Source: Agromyces archimandritae
GTDB lineage: Bacteria; Actinomycetota; Actinomycetes; Actinomycetales; Microbacteriaceae
Assembly (NCBI RefSeq): GCF_018024495.1
Contig: NZ_CP071696.1
Coordinates: 1,240,001 to 1,304,000 of the forward strand
Reading direction: 5' to 3'
Length of the DNA: 64,000 nucleotides
The translations under genes and the position numbers were made by a program. The stretch's first letter is position 1. The number at the start of each line of letters is the position of its first letter. Of the stretch, positions 8,765 to 18,172 are shown piece after piece. The notes beneath the pieces were generated by a model, which was given only the letters and a program-made list of their open reading frames with translations, was not told the DNA's origin and did not search any database.

Positions 8765-9460
8765 ATGGACCAGTTCGCCCTCGTCGCCCTCGATCTCGTC
8801 GCGATCACGCTGCTCTCGGTCGGCGTCTATTTCCCACGGCATCGACGGCGCGACCTCGTCGTCGCGTTCCTCGGGGTGAACGTCGGGGTGCTCGCGGCCT
8901 CCCTCGTCCTCGGCTCCTCCGGCGTCGGCGCGGGCCTCGGGCTCGGCCTGTTCGGCGTGCTGTCGATCATCCGGCTCCGCTCCCGCGAGATCGAACAGCA
9001 CGAGGTCGCCTACTACTTCGCAGCCCTCGCGCTCGGCCTCATCGCCGGCCTCTCCCCCGCGTTCGGATGGCTGCCGGCCGGCCTCATGGCCCTCGTCGTC
9101 CTCGTCCTCGTCGTCGCCGACCACCCCGGCCTGTTCCGCCGTTCGCGCCAGCAACTGCTGACCCTCGACCGCGCGATCGCCGACGAGGACGAGCTCCGGG
9201 ATGCCGTCGCCGCACTCCTCGGCGCCCGCATCCACTCCGTGAAGACCGAGCAGCTCGACTTCGTGAACGACACCACGATCGTCGACGTGCGGTTCGAAGC
9301 GCCCCGCCCGGGCACGCGGAAGACGGCGCGAGCGGATGCCGTGGCTGCGCCCGCCGCGGCCGGCGCACCGGCATCCATCGCACCCGCGTCCACGACCCCC
9401 GCATCAGACGTCGCCGCCTCCGACGCCGCGACGACGTCCGGCACCCCGGCACCCCGATGA
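8765..9460 (+). CDS. DUF4956 membrane protein
   Basis: 231 residues with four hydrophobic segments in the first 125 residues, then a soluble domain (RSRQQLLTLDRAIADEDELR...) and an Ala/Ser/Pro-rich tail from about 190. LFGVLSIIRLRSREIEQHEV is the characteristic DUF4956 turn. Start ATG 8765 follows GGAGGACC. The stop overlaps the start of the VTC-domain gene (ATGA). DUF4956 proteins regularly accompany bacterial VTC-type polyphosphate polymerases, so it probably acts as a membrane partner. A longer frame starting at 8714 lacks a ribosome-binding site. Confidence 0.85.
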   Translation: MDQFALVALDLVAITLLSVGVYFPRHRRRDLVVAFLGVNVGVLAASLVLGSSGVGAGLGLGLFGVLSIIRLRSREIEQHEVAYYFAALALGLIAGLSPAFGWLPAGLMALVVLVLVVADHPGLFRRSRQQLLTLDRAIADEDELRDAVAALLGARIHSVKTEQLDFVNDTTIVDVRFEAPRPGTRKTARADAVAAPAAAGAPASIAPASTTPASDVAASDAATTSGTPAPR

Positions 9461-10272
9461 GCACCCCGACCGTGCACGCATCCGACGCCCCCTTCGCCGC
9501 TTTCGCCCCGATCTCGCTCGACGAGCTCAACGCCGCAGCCGGGCTGCAGACCCGCGTCGACCGCAAGTACGTGCTGCCCGCATCCGCCCTGCCGATGCTG
9601 CTCGCAGCGGTGCCGACGGCCCGCGTGCTCGAATTCGCGGACGGGTCGCGCGGCTCGCGATACGAGTCCGTCTACTACGACACCCCCGAGCTCGACAGCT
9701 ACCGTCTCGCCGCCCACGGCCGGCGTCGGCGCTTCAAGGTGCGCACCCGGCACTACCTCGACACCGGCGCCGGCTACCTCGAGGTGAAGACCCGCGGCGG
9801 GCGCAGCACCACCGTCAAGGAGCGCCTCGAACTCGGCGACGCCCCGCAGGTGCTCGCCGGCGCGCCCCGCGACTACGTCGACGGCGTGCTCGGCGACTGC
9901 GGCATCCGCGTGCCGGACCGCACCCTGCGGCGCACCCTCGTCACCCGGTACCGGCGCACCACGCTGCTCCTGCCGGGCGACCGCGGCGAGAGCCGCGCCA
10001 CCATCGACCAGGGCCTCGAATGGGTCGACCAGGAACCCGGCTTCGAGCGGCGGATGCTGCTGCCCGGCCGCATCATCGTCGAAACGAAATCGGCCGGCCA
10101 GGCGAGCGTCCTCGACCGCGCCCTGTGGCGGATGCGGCACCGGCCGACGACGATCTCGAAGTTCGGCACGGGCCTGGCCGCCCTCCGCCCCGGACTGCCC
10201 GCGAACAAGTGGCGACGCACCCTCGACCGGCACTTCGCCGCAGCCGACATCCGCGTCGAACGAGCCGCCTGA
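9457..10272 (+). CDS. VTC-domain (polyphosphate polymerase-type) protein
   Basis: 271 residues forming a single VTC/CYTH-like tunnel domain. Conserved basic and acidic tunnel residues are visible in TRVDRKYVLP, RRRFKVRTRHYL, GYLEVKTRGGRSTTVKERLE, IIVETKSAGQASVLDR and TTISKFGTGLAALRP. The family uses ATP to make polyphosphate, as shown for yeast Vtc4. The gene is translationally coupled to DUF4956 (4-bp overlap) and followed after 49 bp by a secreted carbohydrate-binding-like lipoprotein. Activity inferred from family only. Confidence 0.85.
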   Translation: MSTPTVHASDAPFAAFAPISLDELNAAAGLQTRVDRKYVLPASALPMLLAAVPTARVLEFADGSRGSRYESVYYDTPELDSYRLAAHGRRRRFKVRTRHYLDTGAGYLEVKTRGGRSTTVKERLELGDAPQVLAGAPRDYVDGVLGDCGIRVPDRTLRRTLVTRYRRTTLLLPGDRGESRATIDQGLEWVDQEPGFERRMLLPGRIIVETKSAGQASVLDRALWRMRHRPTTISKFGTGLAALRPGLPANKWRRTLDRHFAAADIRVERAA

Positions 10273-10321
10273 CCCGCGGCGGCGCCTGCGCCGCCCCATC
10301 CCGACTCCCGAAAGGAGCCCC

Positions 10322-12301
10322 ATGCGAACCCCCAAGACCCTCGCCGCCCTCGCGGTGGCCACCACCCTCGGCCTCGCCGCGTGCACGGCGACCGAGACGA
10401 GCGACACGAGCGCCGACACCGGCACCGAGGCGACCGAGGCCGCCCTCGCCGTCGACGTGCACCGCACCGCCGACGAGATCCTCGCCGACAACCAGCAGCC
10501 GCACGAGCCCGCCGATGCGAGCCGCAGCAACGCCGTCGACATCGCCCTCGACGGTGACACGGCGGCGGTGGATGCCGCGGGCGCCGACGGCGAGGCATCC
10601 GTCGACGGCGGAGTGGTGACGATCTCGCAGGCCGGCGACTACCGCCTGCACGGCAGCTTCGACGGCGGCATCGTCGTCGACAGTCCCGGCGAGGGCACGG
10701 TGCGCCTCATCCTCGACGACGCCGAGATCGCCGCTGCGGACTCGGCGGCGATCTTCGTGGCCGCGGCCGACGACGTCGAGATCGTGCTGGCCGACGGCAG
10801 CCGGAACACCCTCTCCGACACCGCCGAATACGCCGCCGACGACGAGGCGGGCGCCGCCCTCGACAGCAAGGCCGACCTCACGATCAGCGGCGACGGAAGC
10901 CTCGAGGTGACCGGCAACGGCAACGACGGCATCGCCTCCAGCGACGGGCTCGTCATCGAAGGCGGCCGCATCGACGTGAACGCCGCCGACGACGGCATCC
11001 GCGGCAAGGACTACGCGGTGCTCGCGGGCGGAACGATCACCGTCGAGGCCGGCGGCGACGCCCTGAAGGCCGACAACGAGGAGGACGCAGAGCGCGGCTA
11101 CGTGTGGATCTCCGGCGCCCGGGTCACGGCGACGGCCGGCAACGACGCGGTGGATGCCGCGAGCGACGTCGTCGTGACCGGCGGCGCCTTCGAGGCGGTC
11201 GCCGGCGCGGCCGGCGCGACGGGCGAGGCCGCGTCCGACGACGCGGCGGCCGACGACGACGCCGAGGAGAGCGCGTCGAAGGGCATCGTCGCCGGGGTGA
11301 TCGCCGTGCTCGAGGGCGGGGCGATCACGGTCGACGCCGCCGACGACGCGGTGCACTCGAACGGCGGCATCCGGCTCGCCGACGGCACGGCGACGCTCAC
11401 CTCGGGCGACGACGCCGTGCACGCCGACGGCACCCTGCTCGCCGCCGGGGCGACGGTCGACGTGCTCGGCTCGGTCGAGGGCCTCGAGGGCGCGAAGATC
11501 GAGATCGAGGGCGGCGAGCTGGACATCGTCGCGAGCGACGACGGCATCAACGGCAGCGACGGGTCGGGTGCCGGCGAGATGGGCGGGTTCCCCGGCGGCA
11601 CGCCTCCCGAGGGGATGCCCGAAGGCGGAATGCCCGAGGGCGGAACCCCGCCGAGCGGCATGCCCGAAGGCGGAATGCCGGAGGGCGGAACCCCACCGAG
11701 CGGCTTCCCCGCCGACGGCGAGCGCCCCGAACCGCCGGCCGGCGGCGAGGGCGGCCGGCGCGGCGAGGCCCCGGCCGGCGCCGCACCGGACGGCGGCGCA
11801 CCGGGCGGCGAGAGCGCCGCGGCATCCATCGTCGAGGTGACGATCTCGGGCGGAACCGTGCACGTCGACGCGGCCGGCGACGGCATCGACGTCAACGGCA
11901 CGCTCGCGATCACCGGCGGCGACATCGTCGTGGACGGCCCCGACAACGACGGCAATGCGGCGCTCGACGTCGACGGCGACTTCACGATCGCCGGCGGCAC
12001 GCTGCTCGCCGTCGGCAGCGCCGGCATGGCGATGGCGCCCACCGCCGACTCGGAGCAGGGCTCCGTCTCGGTGCGGCTCGACACGCAGATCGAGGCGGGG
12101 CAGGCCTTCACCGTCGTCGCCGAAGACGGCACGGTGATCGCCTCGCATACGGCCATCCGCACGCTCGCCTCGGTGGTCGCGAGCGGCCCGGGCGTCGAGA
12201 ACGGCGCGACGTACGAGGTGCGCGCGGGCGATGCGACGGTCGGGTCCGCTGTCGCGGGCGAGCAGGTCTCGGGCGGCTTCGGCGGCGGCCCGCGCGGCTG
12301 A
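10322..12301 (+). CDS. Carbohydrate-binding-domain lipoprotein (Cthe_2159-like)
   Basis: 659 residues starting at ATG 10322 behind GAAAGGAG. The signal peptide carries a lipobox (GLAAC, Cys21), so the protein is probably anchored outside the membrane. The mature part is a repetitive beta-helix-like domain with many DGGI/DDAV/SNGGI turns (for example VTISQAGDYRLHGSFDGGIV and SDGLVIEGGRIDVNAADDGI), resembling the acidic, calcium-binding Cthe_2159 carbohydrate-binding family. Residues about 420-500 are low complexity, with repeated GMPEGG/GTPPSG units then Pro/Gly/Arg-rich sequence, and interrupt the helix. It is third in a probable operon with DUF4956 and VTC genes and ends at a strong hairpin. 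Confidence 0.75.
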   Translation: MRTPKTLAALAVATTLGLAACTATETSDTSADTGTEATEAALAVDVHRTADEILADNQQPHEPADASRSNAVDIALDGDTAAVDAAGADGEASVDGGVVTISQAGDYRLHGSFDGGIVVDSPGEGTVRLILDDAEIAAADSAAIFVAAADDVEIVLADGSRNTLSDTAEYAADDEAGAALDSKADLTISGDGSLEVTGNGNDGIASSDGLVIEGGRIDVNAADDGIRGKDYAVLAGGTITVEAGGDALKADNEEDAERGYVWISGARVTATAGNDAVDAASDVVVTGGAFEAVAGAAGATGEAASDDAAADDDAEESASKGIVAGVIAVLEGGAITVDAADDAVHSNGGIRLADGTATLTSGDDAVHADGTLLAAGATVDVLGSVEGLEGAKIEIEGGELDIVASDDGINGSDGSGAGEMGGFPGGTPPEGMPEGGMPEGGTPPSGMPEGGMPEGGTPPSGFPADGERPEPPAGGEGGRRGEAPAGAAPDGGAPGGESAAASIVEVTISGGTVHVDAAGDGIDVNGTLAITGGDIVVDGPDNDGNAALDVDGDFTIAGGTLLAVGSAGMAMAPTADSEQGSVSVRLDTQIEAGQAFTVVAEDGTVIASHTAIRTLASVVASGPGVENGATYEVRAGDATVGSAVAGEQVSGGFGGGPRG

Positions 12302-12318
12302 CGCGCGATTCCGCGGTG

Positions 12319-12355
12319 GATGCCCGGGCGCACGGTTCTTCGGCGCCCGGGCATC
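12319..12355 (+). terminator. Hairpin terminator after carbohydrate-binding lipoprotein
   Basis: Perfect 13-bp stem GATGCCCGGGCGC / GCGCCCGGGCATC with an 11-nt loop, 18 bp after the stop. No T-tract. Confidence 0.6.
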
Positions 12356-12447
12356 GCCGTGCCGTGGCCGGCCGGTGAGGTCCGGCATCCGCTCCCGGCG
12401 ATGTCGGAGGGTCGGGCTAGCGTGGCGGGTACCGGAACGGAGGAGCG

Positions 12448-15400
12448 ATGTATCTGCAGCACGCCACCGTCGTCACGAGCGCCAGCGATCTGACGACGGC
12501 TTCGAAGTGCGAGTTCGCGTTCCTCCGCGCGCTCGACGCGAAGCTCGGGCGCATCGACCCCGTGCCCGACCCCGAGGATGCGATGCTCGAGCGCAGCGGG
12601 CGCCTCGGCGACAAGCACGAGGCGCAGGTGCTGGAGCGCTACCGGGCCGAGTTCGGCGACGGCGTCGTCGAGATCCCGAGGCCCGACCTCCGCGACGGCG
12701 ATGCGGTGGCGGCGGCCGTGCAGGCCACGCTGGATGCGTTCGCCTCGGGCGCCGACGTCGTGTTCCAGGCGACGTTCGCGAGCGAGGACTTCATCGGCTT
12801 CGCCGATTTCATCGTGCGGCGGCCGGGCGGGGTGTGGCTCGTGCAGGACACGAAGCTCGCCCGGCGGGCGCGCGTCACGGCGCTGCTGCAGCTCGCCGCG
12901 TACGCCGAGCAGCTCGAACGGCACGGGGTGCCGTGCGCCGACACGGTCGAGCTGCTCCTCGGCGACGGCAGTGTGAGCGTGCACCGGCTGGCCGACATCA
13001 CGCCCGTGTACCGGTTGCGGCGGGCGCGGCTCCGCGAGCTCGTGGATGCGCGGGTCGCCGCCGACGGCCCGGTCGAGTGGGGCGACCCGAGGTATGCGAT
13101 CGACGGGCGCTGCCCCACCTGCGCCCTCGAGGTCGAGGCGCATCGCGACGTGCTGCTGGTGGCCGGCATGCGGGTCACGCAGCGGGCGCGGCTCATGGCG
13201 GCGGGCATCGCGACGATCGACGACCTCGCGGCATCCACCGGCCCCGTCGACGGGGTGGCGGCCGCGACCTTGGAGGGCTTGCGCGCGCAGGCCCGCCTGC
13301 AGTTGCGGGCCGAGCACCCCGCAATGGATGCCGTGGCGCCCCCGGCCCCGCCCTTCGAGGTGCGCGATCCGCAGGCCTTCGCCGCGATCCCCGATCCCGA
13401 TGCCGGCGACCTCTTCTTCGATTTCGAGGGCGACCCGCTCTACACCGAGGGCGACGGCAGCGACTGGGGCCTCGACTACCTGTTCGGCATGGTCGACGCG
13501 GCCGAACGCTTCACCCCCATCTGGGCGCACGACTTCGCCGAGGAGCGCCTCGCCCTCGAACGGTTCCTCGACTTCGTGATGCGGCGCCGAGCAGAGCATC
13601 CCGGCATGCACATCTACCACTACGCGAGCTACGAACGCACCCACCTGTCGACGATCGCGGCACGGCACGGCGTCGGCGAGGTCGAGGTCGACCGGTTGCT
13701 GCGCGAGGGCGTGCTCGTCGACCTGTACCCGATCGTGAAGCGCGGCGTGCGTGTCGGCAGCCGCTCGTACTCGATCAAGAAGCTCGAGCCCCTGTATATG
13801 GGCGACGAGGTGCGGGTCAGCGACGTGCAGGCCGGCGGCGACTCGATCACGGAGTACGTGCGGGCCCGGGAGCTCATGGCATCCACCGCCGCCGTCGATG
13901 AGGACTCGGGGCTGCCGCCGGCCGACGCGGCCGCCGAGCTCCTCGCCGACCTCGCCGACTACAACCGCTACGACTGCGTCTCGACGCTCCGGCTGCGCGA
14001 CTGGCTCCTCGGCCTCGCCCGACGCGAGGGCGTGCACCCGGCCGAACCGGTGCCCGAACGCGACGGCGAATACGCGGCGAACCCGCTCGCGGTCGCGCTG
14101 CAGCGCCTCGCCGAGGGGCCGGCCGGCACCGATGAGGCGACGGCCGAGATGCGGCTGCGCGGCGGGCAGTCCGGCACCCTCTTCGCGCACGGGCCGCGGG
14201 CCGCCGGCCCCGCCGTGCCGCCGGAACGCACCGCAGACCAGACGGCGCTCGCCCTCGCGGCCGCCGCGATCGACTACTACCCGCGCGAACGCAAGTCGTT
14301 CTGGTGGGCGCACTACTTCCGGCTCGAGCAGCCCGTCGAGGAGTGGGAGGACACGCGCGACGTCATGGTCGTCGACCCGATGCGCTCCCAGCTCATCGCC
14401 GGCTGGGCGGTCGAGGGCCGCCGCGCCCCGCGACGGCGCCTGCTGCTGCGCGGGCACCTCGGGCCGGGCACGCGGTTCTCCGAGGACCGCGACGTCTTCC
14501 TCCTCTACGAGCCACCGGGCCCCGGCGACACGTCGCCCGAACGCCCCGGGTACCGGGTGCGGGCGGGGGCGAAGATCCTCGAGGTCCTCGACGACGGCGT
14601 GATCGTCGAAGAGCAGCTGTCGGGCGAGACCGAGTGGTTCGAACTGCCGATGGCGCTCACCCCCGGCTGGCCGCTGAACACCGCCGGGCTCGAAGCGGCG
14701 ATCGCCGAGTGGGGAACGCATGTGCACGACGCGCATCCGGCATGGCCGATGGATGCCGCAAGCGACCTCCTGCGCCGGGTGCCGCCGCGATTCGCCCACG
14801 GCGGCACCCTCGCCCCCGTCGCCGGCGGCGATACCGTGCGCGCGCTCGTGGACAGCCTCCGCCGGCTCGACCGCTCGTATACCGCGGTGCAGGGACCGCC
14901 CGGCACCGGCAAGACCTTCGTCGCCTCGCACGTCATCGCCCGCCTCGTCGCCGAGCACCGTTGGCGCATCGGCGTCGTCGCCCAGTCGCACGCCGTCGTC
15001 GAGAACCTCCTCGAACGGGTCGTGGATGCCGGCCTCTCCCCCGAGCTCGTCGCGAAGGCCCCGAAAGAGCCGGCCGACCAGCACTTCACGATCATCGCCA
15101 AGAACGATCTGGCCGCATACACGGCGGAGCACCGCGATACCGGCTACGTCGTCGGCGGCACGACCTGGGACTTCACGAACCCTCGGCGCATGGGCCGCGG
15201 GCAGCTCGACCTCCTCGTCATCGACGAAGCCGGTCAGTTCTCGCTCGCCTCGACGATCGCCGCATCCGTCGCCGCCGAGCGCCTGCTGCTGCTCGGCGAC
15301 CCGCAGCAACTCCCCCAGGTCAGCCAGGGTTCGCACCCGGAACCCGTCGACCGTTCCGCGCTCGGCTGGCTCGCCGACGGGCACGACGTGCTCCCGGCCG

Positions 15401-16080
15401 AGTTCGGGTACTTCCTGCCCGAGAGCCGCCGCATGCATCCGGCGGTCGCCCGCCCGGTCTCCGTGCTCTCGTACGAGGGGGCGCTGCACTCGCATGAGAC
15501 CGCGGCGATGCGCGAGCTCGAGGGCACCGCCGCCGGGCTGCATGCGATCCCCGTCGTGCACCACGGCAATGCGACCGAGTCGCCCGAAGAGGCCGCCGAG
15601 GTCGTCCGCATCGTCCAGGAGCTCCTCGGCGAACCCTGGCACGAGATCCGGGAACGCACCGATCCCGCCACCGGCGAAGTCGCCGTCGTGCGGCTGCCGC
15701 CGCGGCCGCTCGCGCAGCGCGACATCATCGTCGTCACGCCGTACAACGCGCAGATGCTGTGCGTGCGCGAAGCGCTCGACGCCGCGGGCCTGAGCGGAGT
15801 GCCGGTCGGCACCGTCGACAAGTTCCAGGGTCAGGAGGCGGCGATCGCGGTCGTGTCGCTCGCGGCGTCGAGCGCCCGCGAGGTCCCGCGCGGCCTCGAC
15901 TTCCTCCTCATGAAGAACCGCCTGAACGTCGCCGTCTCCCGGGCGAAATGGGCGGCATTCCTCGTCTCCTCCCCCGGCCTCCTCGACGCCCTCCCGTACA
16001 CCCCCGACGGCGTCGCCCAACTGAGCGCCTTCACCCGCCTCATCGGCGCCGAGCCCCCGCCGCCCCCACCGGCCGCGTAG
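12448..16080 (+). CDS. TM0106-type RecB-like nuclease fused to SF1 helicase
   Basis: 1210 residues starting at ATG 12448 after GGAGGAGCG. The N-terminus (about 1-300) is a RecB-like nuclease: acidic DFIVRR, the D-x-K signature VQDTKLARR near 132 and QLAAYAEQL. A Zn-like CPTC follows. Around 320 an RNase H-like exonuclease fold begins (LFFDFEGDPLYTEGD). The C-terminal half is a DNA2/NAM7-like superfamily 1 helicase with Walker A GPPGTGKT (about 816-823), Walker B IDEAGQFS (about 924), GDPQQLPQV and the late motif NVAVSRAKW. It probably acts on DNA or RNA in repair. It stands alone, without Cas or other defence partners. Confidence 0.88.
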   Translation: MYLQHATVVTSASDLTTASKCEFAFLRALDAKLGRIDPVPDPEDAMLERSGRLGDKHEAQVLERYRAEFGDGVVEIPRPDLRDGDAVAAAVQATLDAFASGADVVFQATFASEDFIGFADFIVRRPGGVWLVQDTKLARRARVTALLQLAAYAEQLERHGVPCADTVELLLGDGSVSVHRLADITPVYRLRRARLRELVDARVAADGPVEWGDPRYAIDGRCPTCALEVEAHRDVLLVAGMRVTQRARLMAAGIATIDDLAASTGPVDGVAAATLEGLRAQARLQLRAEHPAMDAVAPPAPPFEVRDPQAFAAIPDPDAGDLFFDFEGDPLYTEGDGSDWGLDYLFGMVDAAERFTPIWAHDFAEERLALERFLDFVMRRRAEHPGMHIYHYASYERTHLSTIAARHGVGEVEVDRLLREGVLVDLYPIVKRGVRVGSRSYSIKKLEPLYMGDEVRVSDVQAGGDSITEYVRARELMASTAAVDEDSGLPPADAAAELLADLADYNRYDCVSTLRLRDWLLGLARREGVHPAEPVPERDGEYAANPLAVALQRLAEGPAGTDEATAEMRLRGGQSGTLFAHGPRAAGPAVPPERTADQTALALAAAAIDYYPRERKSFWWAHYFRLEQPVEEWEDTRDVMVVDPMRSQLIAGWAVEGRRAPRRRLLLRGHLGPGTRFSEDRDVFLLYEPPGPGDTSPERPGYRVRAGAKILEVLDDGVIVEEQLSGETEWFELPMALTPGWPLNTAGLEAAIAEWGTHVHDAHPAWPMDAASDLLRRVPPRFAHGGTLAPVAGGDTVRALVDSLRRLDRSYTAVQGPPGTGKTFVASHVIARLVAEHRWRIGVVAQSHAVVENLLERVVDAGLSPELVAKAPKEPADQHFTIIAKNDLAAYTAEHRDTGYVVGGTTWDFTNPRRMGRGQLDLLVIDEAGQFSLASTIAASVAAERLLLLGDPQQLPQVSQGSHPEPVDRSALGWLADGHDVLPAEFGYFLPESRRMHPAVARPVSVLSYEGALHSHETAAMRELEGTAAGLHAIPVVHHGNATESPEEAAEVVRIVQELLGEPWHEIRERTDPATGEVAVVRLPPRPLAQRDIIVVTPYNAQMLCVREALDAAGLSGVPVGTVDKFQGQEAAIAVVSLAASSAREVPRGLDFLLMKNRLNVAVSRAKWAAFLVSSPGLLDALPYTPDGVAQLSAFTRLIGAEPPPPPPAA

Positions 16081-16092
16081 CCGCGCGGCACG

Positions 16093-16530
16093 TCAACCGC
16101 CGAGTTCGGCGACGGCCTTCTCGATGCGGCGGGCGCGGGTCTCGGGCGCCTTCGCGCCGGTCACGTTCGTGACGATCGCCTTCTTGCGGCTGGGCGACAG
16201 CGCCTCGTAGGCGCGCTTCGCGACCGGCGCGGCATCGAGCGCGAGCTGCAGGTCGTCCGGCACCTCGACGGTGCGCGGCTCGGTGTCGAGGGTGAGCTCG
16301 ACGGTGATCGCGTCGTCGGCGCCGAGCCCGGTCGCGGCACGCTTGTCGGAGGAGAACGGGATGAGGAACCTCCCGCCCATCGGCGCGATCGTGCTGCGGT
16401 ACTCGAATCCGTTGACGCTGACCTTGACGGGCGGGCGCTTGCCGGCACCGAGCGCCTCGACGTCCTCGGGGGCGACCTCGATCCCGGTGTTCCGGCCGTC
16501 CATCGACAGGAGTTTCGTCTCGAACCTCAT
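16093..16530 (-). CDS. DUF1905 / YdeI-OmpD-associated family protein
   Basis: 145 residues. The N-terminal DUF1905 beta-barrel-like domain (residues 1-85: MRFETKLLSM, KVSVNGFEYRSTIAPMGGRF, DAITVELTLDTEPRTV) is followed by the short YdeI C-terminal helical motif (YEALSPSRKKAIVTNVTGAK, ETRARRIEKAV). Start ATG 16530 chosen because it matches the family N-terminus; an upstream frame extends but looks non-coding. Function is not established for the family. It is convergent with the helicase gene (12-bp gap) and divergent from glutaredoxin across a palindromic repeat. Confidence 0.8.
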   Translation of the reverse strand: MRFETKLLSMDGRNTGIEVAPEDVEALGAGKRPPVKVSVNGFEYRSTIAPMGGRFLIPFSSDKRAATGLGADDAITVELTLDTEPRTVEVPDDLQLALDAAPVAKRAYEALSPSRKKAIVTNVTGAKAPETRARRIEKAVAELGG

Positions 16531-16588
16531 ATCCGCGAGTCTCCCACCCGCCGCGCTCCAGCGGAAGCCTCCCGCCCCATCGCGCACT

Positions 16589-16674
16589 CCATCCCGTTCC
16601 GGGGGTCGTTTCCTGCCATCTCCATGCGGCCGAACCCGGTTTCGTGGCGGGATCCGACCCCCGGAACGGGATGG
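16589..16674. repeat. Palindromic repeat family B, copy 1
   Basis: An 86-bp near-perfect hairpin whose outer arms are CCATCCCGTTCCGGGGGTCG and its exact complement at 16655-16674; the inner arms (CCTGCCA / TGGCGGG) pair with few mismatches. Related copies lie at 27145-27218 and 42254-42336. It lies between two divergent genes, so it is not a terminator for either. Confidence 0.8.
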
Positions 16675-16783
16675 GGGGGTGTCGGCGCCGGCGGATGCGG
16701 AGCCGGATGCAGCGGCGACCGCATTGCGGTGCCTCCCGGCATCCGCTCACGGATCTCCGACCTGCCGCGCCTACACTGGTCGC

Positions 16784-17059
16784 ATGCCCGAACAGCCCGA
16801 GTACGCCACGCCCGACCGCATCACGATGTACGGCGCTGCCTGGTGCAGCGACTGCCGCCGCTCCAAGGCCCTCCTCGACGGCCGCGGCGTCGACTACGAG
16901 TACGTCGACCTCGAGGTCGTCACCGAGGGCGCCGACCGTGCCAAGGCGATCAGCGGCCGCACGAACATCCCGGTCGTCGTCTTCCCCGACGGCACCTTCT
17001 TCGTCGAGCCCAGCGACGCCGAACTCGGCGCCAAGCTCGACGCCACCGCCGCCGCGTAA
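16784..17059 (+). CDS. Glutaredoxin / mycoredoxin-like protein
   Basis: 91 residues with one thioredoxin fold. The redox motif is WCSDC (Cys21 and Cys24), followed by KALLDGRGVDYEYVDLEV and a cis-Pro loop (TNIPVVVFPDGT). The CxxC form resembles actinobacterial NrdH/mycoredoxin-like glutaredoxins, which reduce disulfides or mycothiol mixed disulfides in the cytoplasm. Start ATG 16784 agrees with the family length; a TACACT -10-like box lies about 7 bp upstream, pointing to a leaderless or near-leaderless mRNA. It is convergent with the F420-type oxidoreductase. Confidence 0.85.
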   Translation: MPEQPEYATPDRITMYGAAWCSDCRRSKALLDGRGVDYEYVDLEVVTEGADRAKAISGRTNIPVVVFPDGTFFVEPSDAELGAKLDATAAA

Positions 17060-17097
17060 CCGGCGGATCTCCGCCCGGCGGCCGCCGCGCCCCCCGC

Positions 17098-18090
17098 TCA
17101 GCCGGCGAGCGCCGGGATGACCTCTCGCTCGAAGAGCTCGATGCCGCTCGTGTCGTAGGCGGCCTCGGGGAAGTAGTGGATCGCGTAGCCGAGCCCGAGC
17201 AGGCGCCGCGCCTGCAGGTGCTCGATGATCTGCTCGGGGGTGCCGACCATGGCGTGCGGGGCCCGGTATTCGGCGATCGCGGCATCCGCCCGCTCGGCCC
17301 CGAGGTGCGGCAGCAGGCGCGCGTGCACCGCGTCGAGCCGCTCGGAGACCTCGGCCTCCGTGGCACCGATGACGGTATTGAAGTTCGAGGAACGCACGAT
17401 GCGTTCGAAGTCGGTGCCGACGCTCTCGCAGTGGGCGCGCAGGGTCTGGCTCTTGGCTTCGAACTCCGCGAAGGTGCCGGTGAAGTTCGTGTAGTCGGCG
17501 TACTTCGCGGCGATGCGGAGGGTGACCTTCGGGCCCGAGCCGGCGATCCACATCGGGATGCCGCCCGCCTGCAGCGGCACCGGCCGGACGATGGCGCCTT
17601 CCACCTGGTAGTGCTCGCCCTGCAGGGTCGCGGTGCCCGTGCGCCATGCCTGCTGCATGATCTGCACGCCCTCGTCGAGGCGGCCGAGCCGGACGCCGGC
17701 GCGCGGGAACCCGTATCCGTACGCCCGCCATTCGTGCTCGTACCAGCCGCCGCCGATGCCCATCTCGGTGCGCCCGCCCGAGATGAGGTCGACGGTCGCG
17801 GCGACCTTCGCGAGGTAGGCGGGGTTGCGGTAGCTCATGCAGGTGCACATCTGCCCGAGCCGCACGCGCGAGGTGGCGGCGGCGAACGCGCTCATCAGGC
17901 TCCACGCTTCGTGCGTGGCCTCCTCGCTCGGCACGGGCGTGGTGTGGAAGTGGTCGTACACCCAGATCGATTCCCACGGCCCGGCGTCGGCCCGTTCGGC
18001 GATGCCGCGCATCGCGTTCCACTGCTCCGCCGGGTCGATTCCGACGAGGTCGAAGCGCCATCCCTGAGGTACGAACATCCCGAATCGCAT
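17098..18090 (-). CDS. F420-dependent LLM-class oxidoreductase (Rv1855c-like)
   Basis: 330 residues of the bacterial luciferase-like monooxygenase fold. The N-terminus MRFGMFVPQGWRFDLVGIDP and WESIWVYDHFHTTP are diagnostic for the Rv1855c-type F420-dependent subgroup. RVRLGQMCTCMSYRNPAYLA and GGWYEHEWRAYG belong to the flavin/F420 pocket region. Start 18090 chosen by family alignment; an in-frame ATG at 18099 is possible. Substrate unknown. Its presence suggests the organism makes coenzyme F420. Confidence 0.88.
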   Translation of the reverse strand: MRFGMFVPQGWRFDLVGIDPAEQWNAMRGIAERADAGPWESIWVYDHFHTTPVPSEEATHEAWSLMSAFAAATSRVRLGQMCTCMSYRNPAYLAKVAATVDLISGGRTEMGIGGGWYEHEWRAYGYGFPRAGVRLGRLDEGVQIMQQAWRTGTATLQGEHYQVEGAIVRPVPLQAGGIPMWIAGSGPKVTLRIAAKYADYTNFTGTFAEFEAKSQTLRAHCESVGTDFERIVRSSNFNTVIGATEAEVSERLDAVHARLLPHLGAERADAAIAEYRAPHAMVGTPEQIIEHLQARRLLGLGYAIHYFPEAAYDTSGIELFEREVIPALAG

Positions 18091-18172
18091 GGGCGTCATC
18101 CTAGCGAGTGGCGTGTGGCGAGTGGAGGCCCGGGCACGCGGCACGGCCGGCGATTGGATGCCCGTGCGCCCC

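Noticed and set aside
12448..16080. Nuclease-helicase fusion as a defence system
   Set aside because: It stands alone; neighbours are metabolic or hypothetical housekeeping-type genes. Stand-alone TM0106-type proteins are common in actinobacteria.
16589..16674. Family B palindrome as a terminator
   Set aside because: It lies between two divergent start codons, so no gene ends there.
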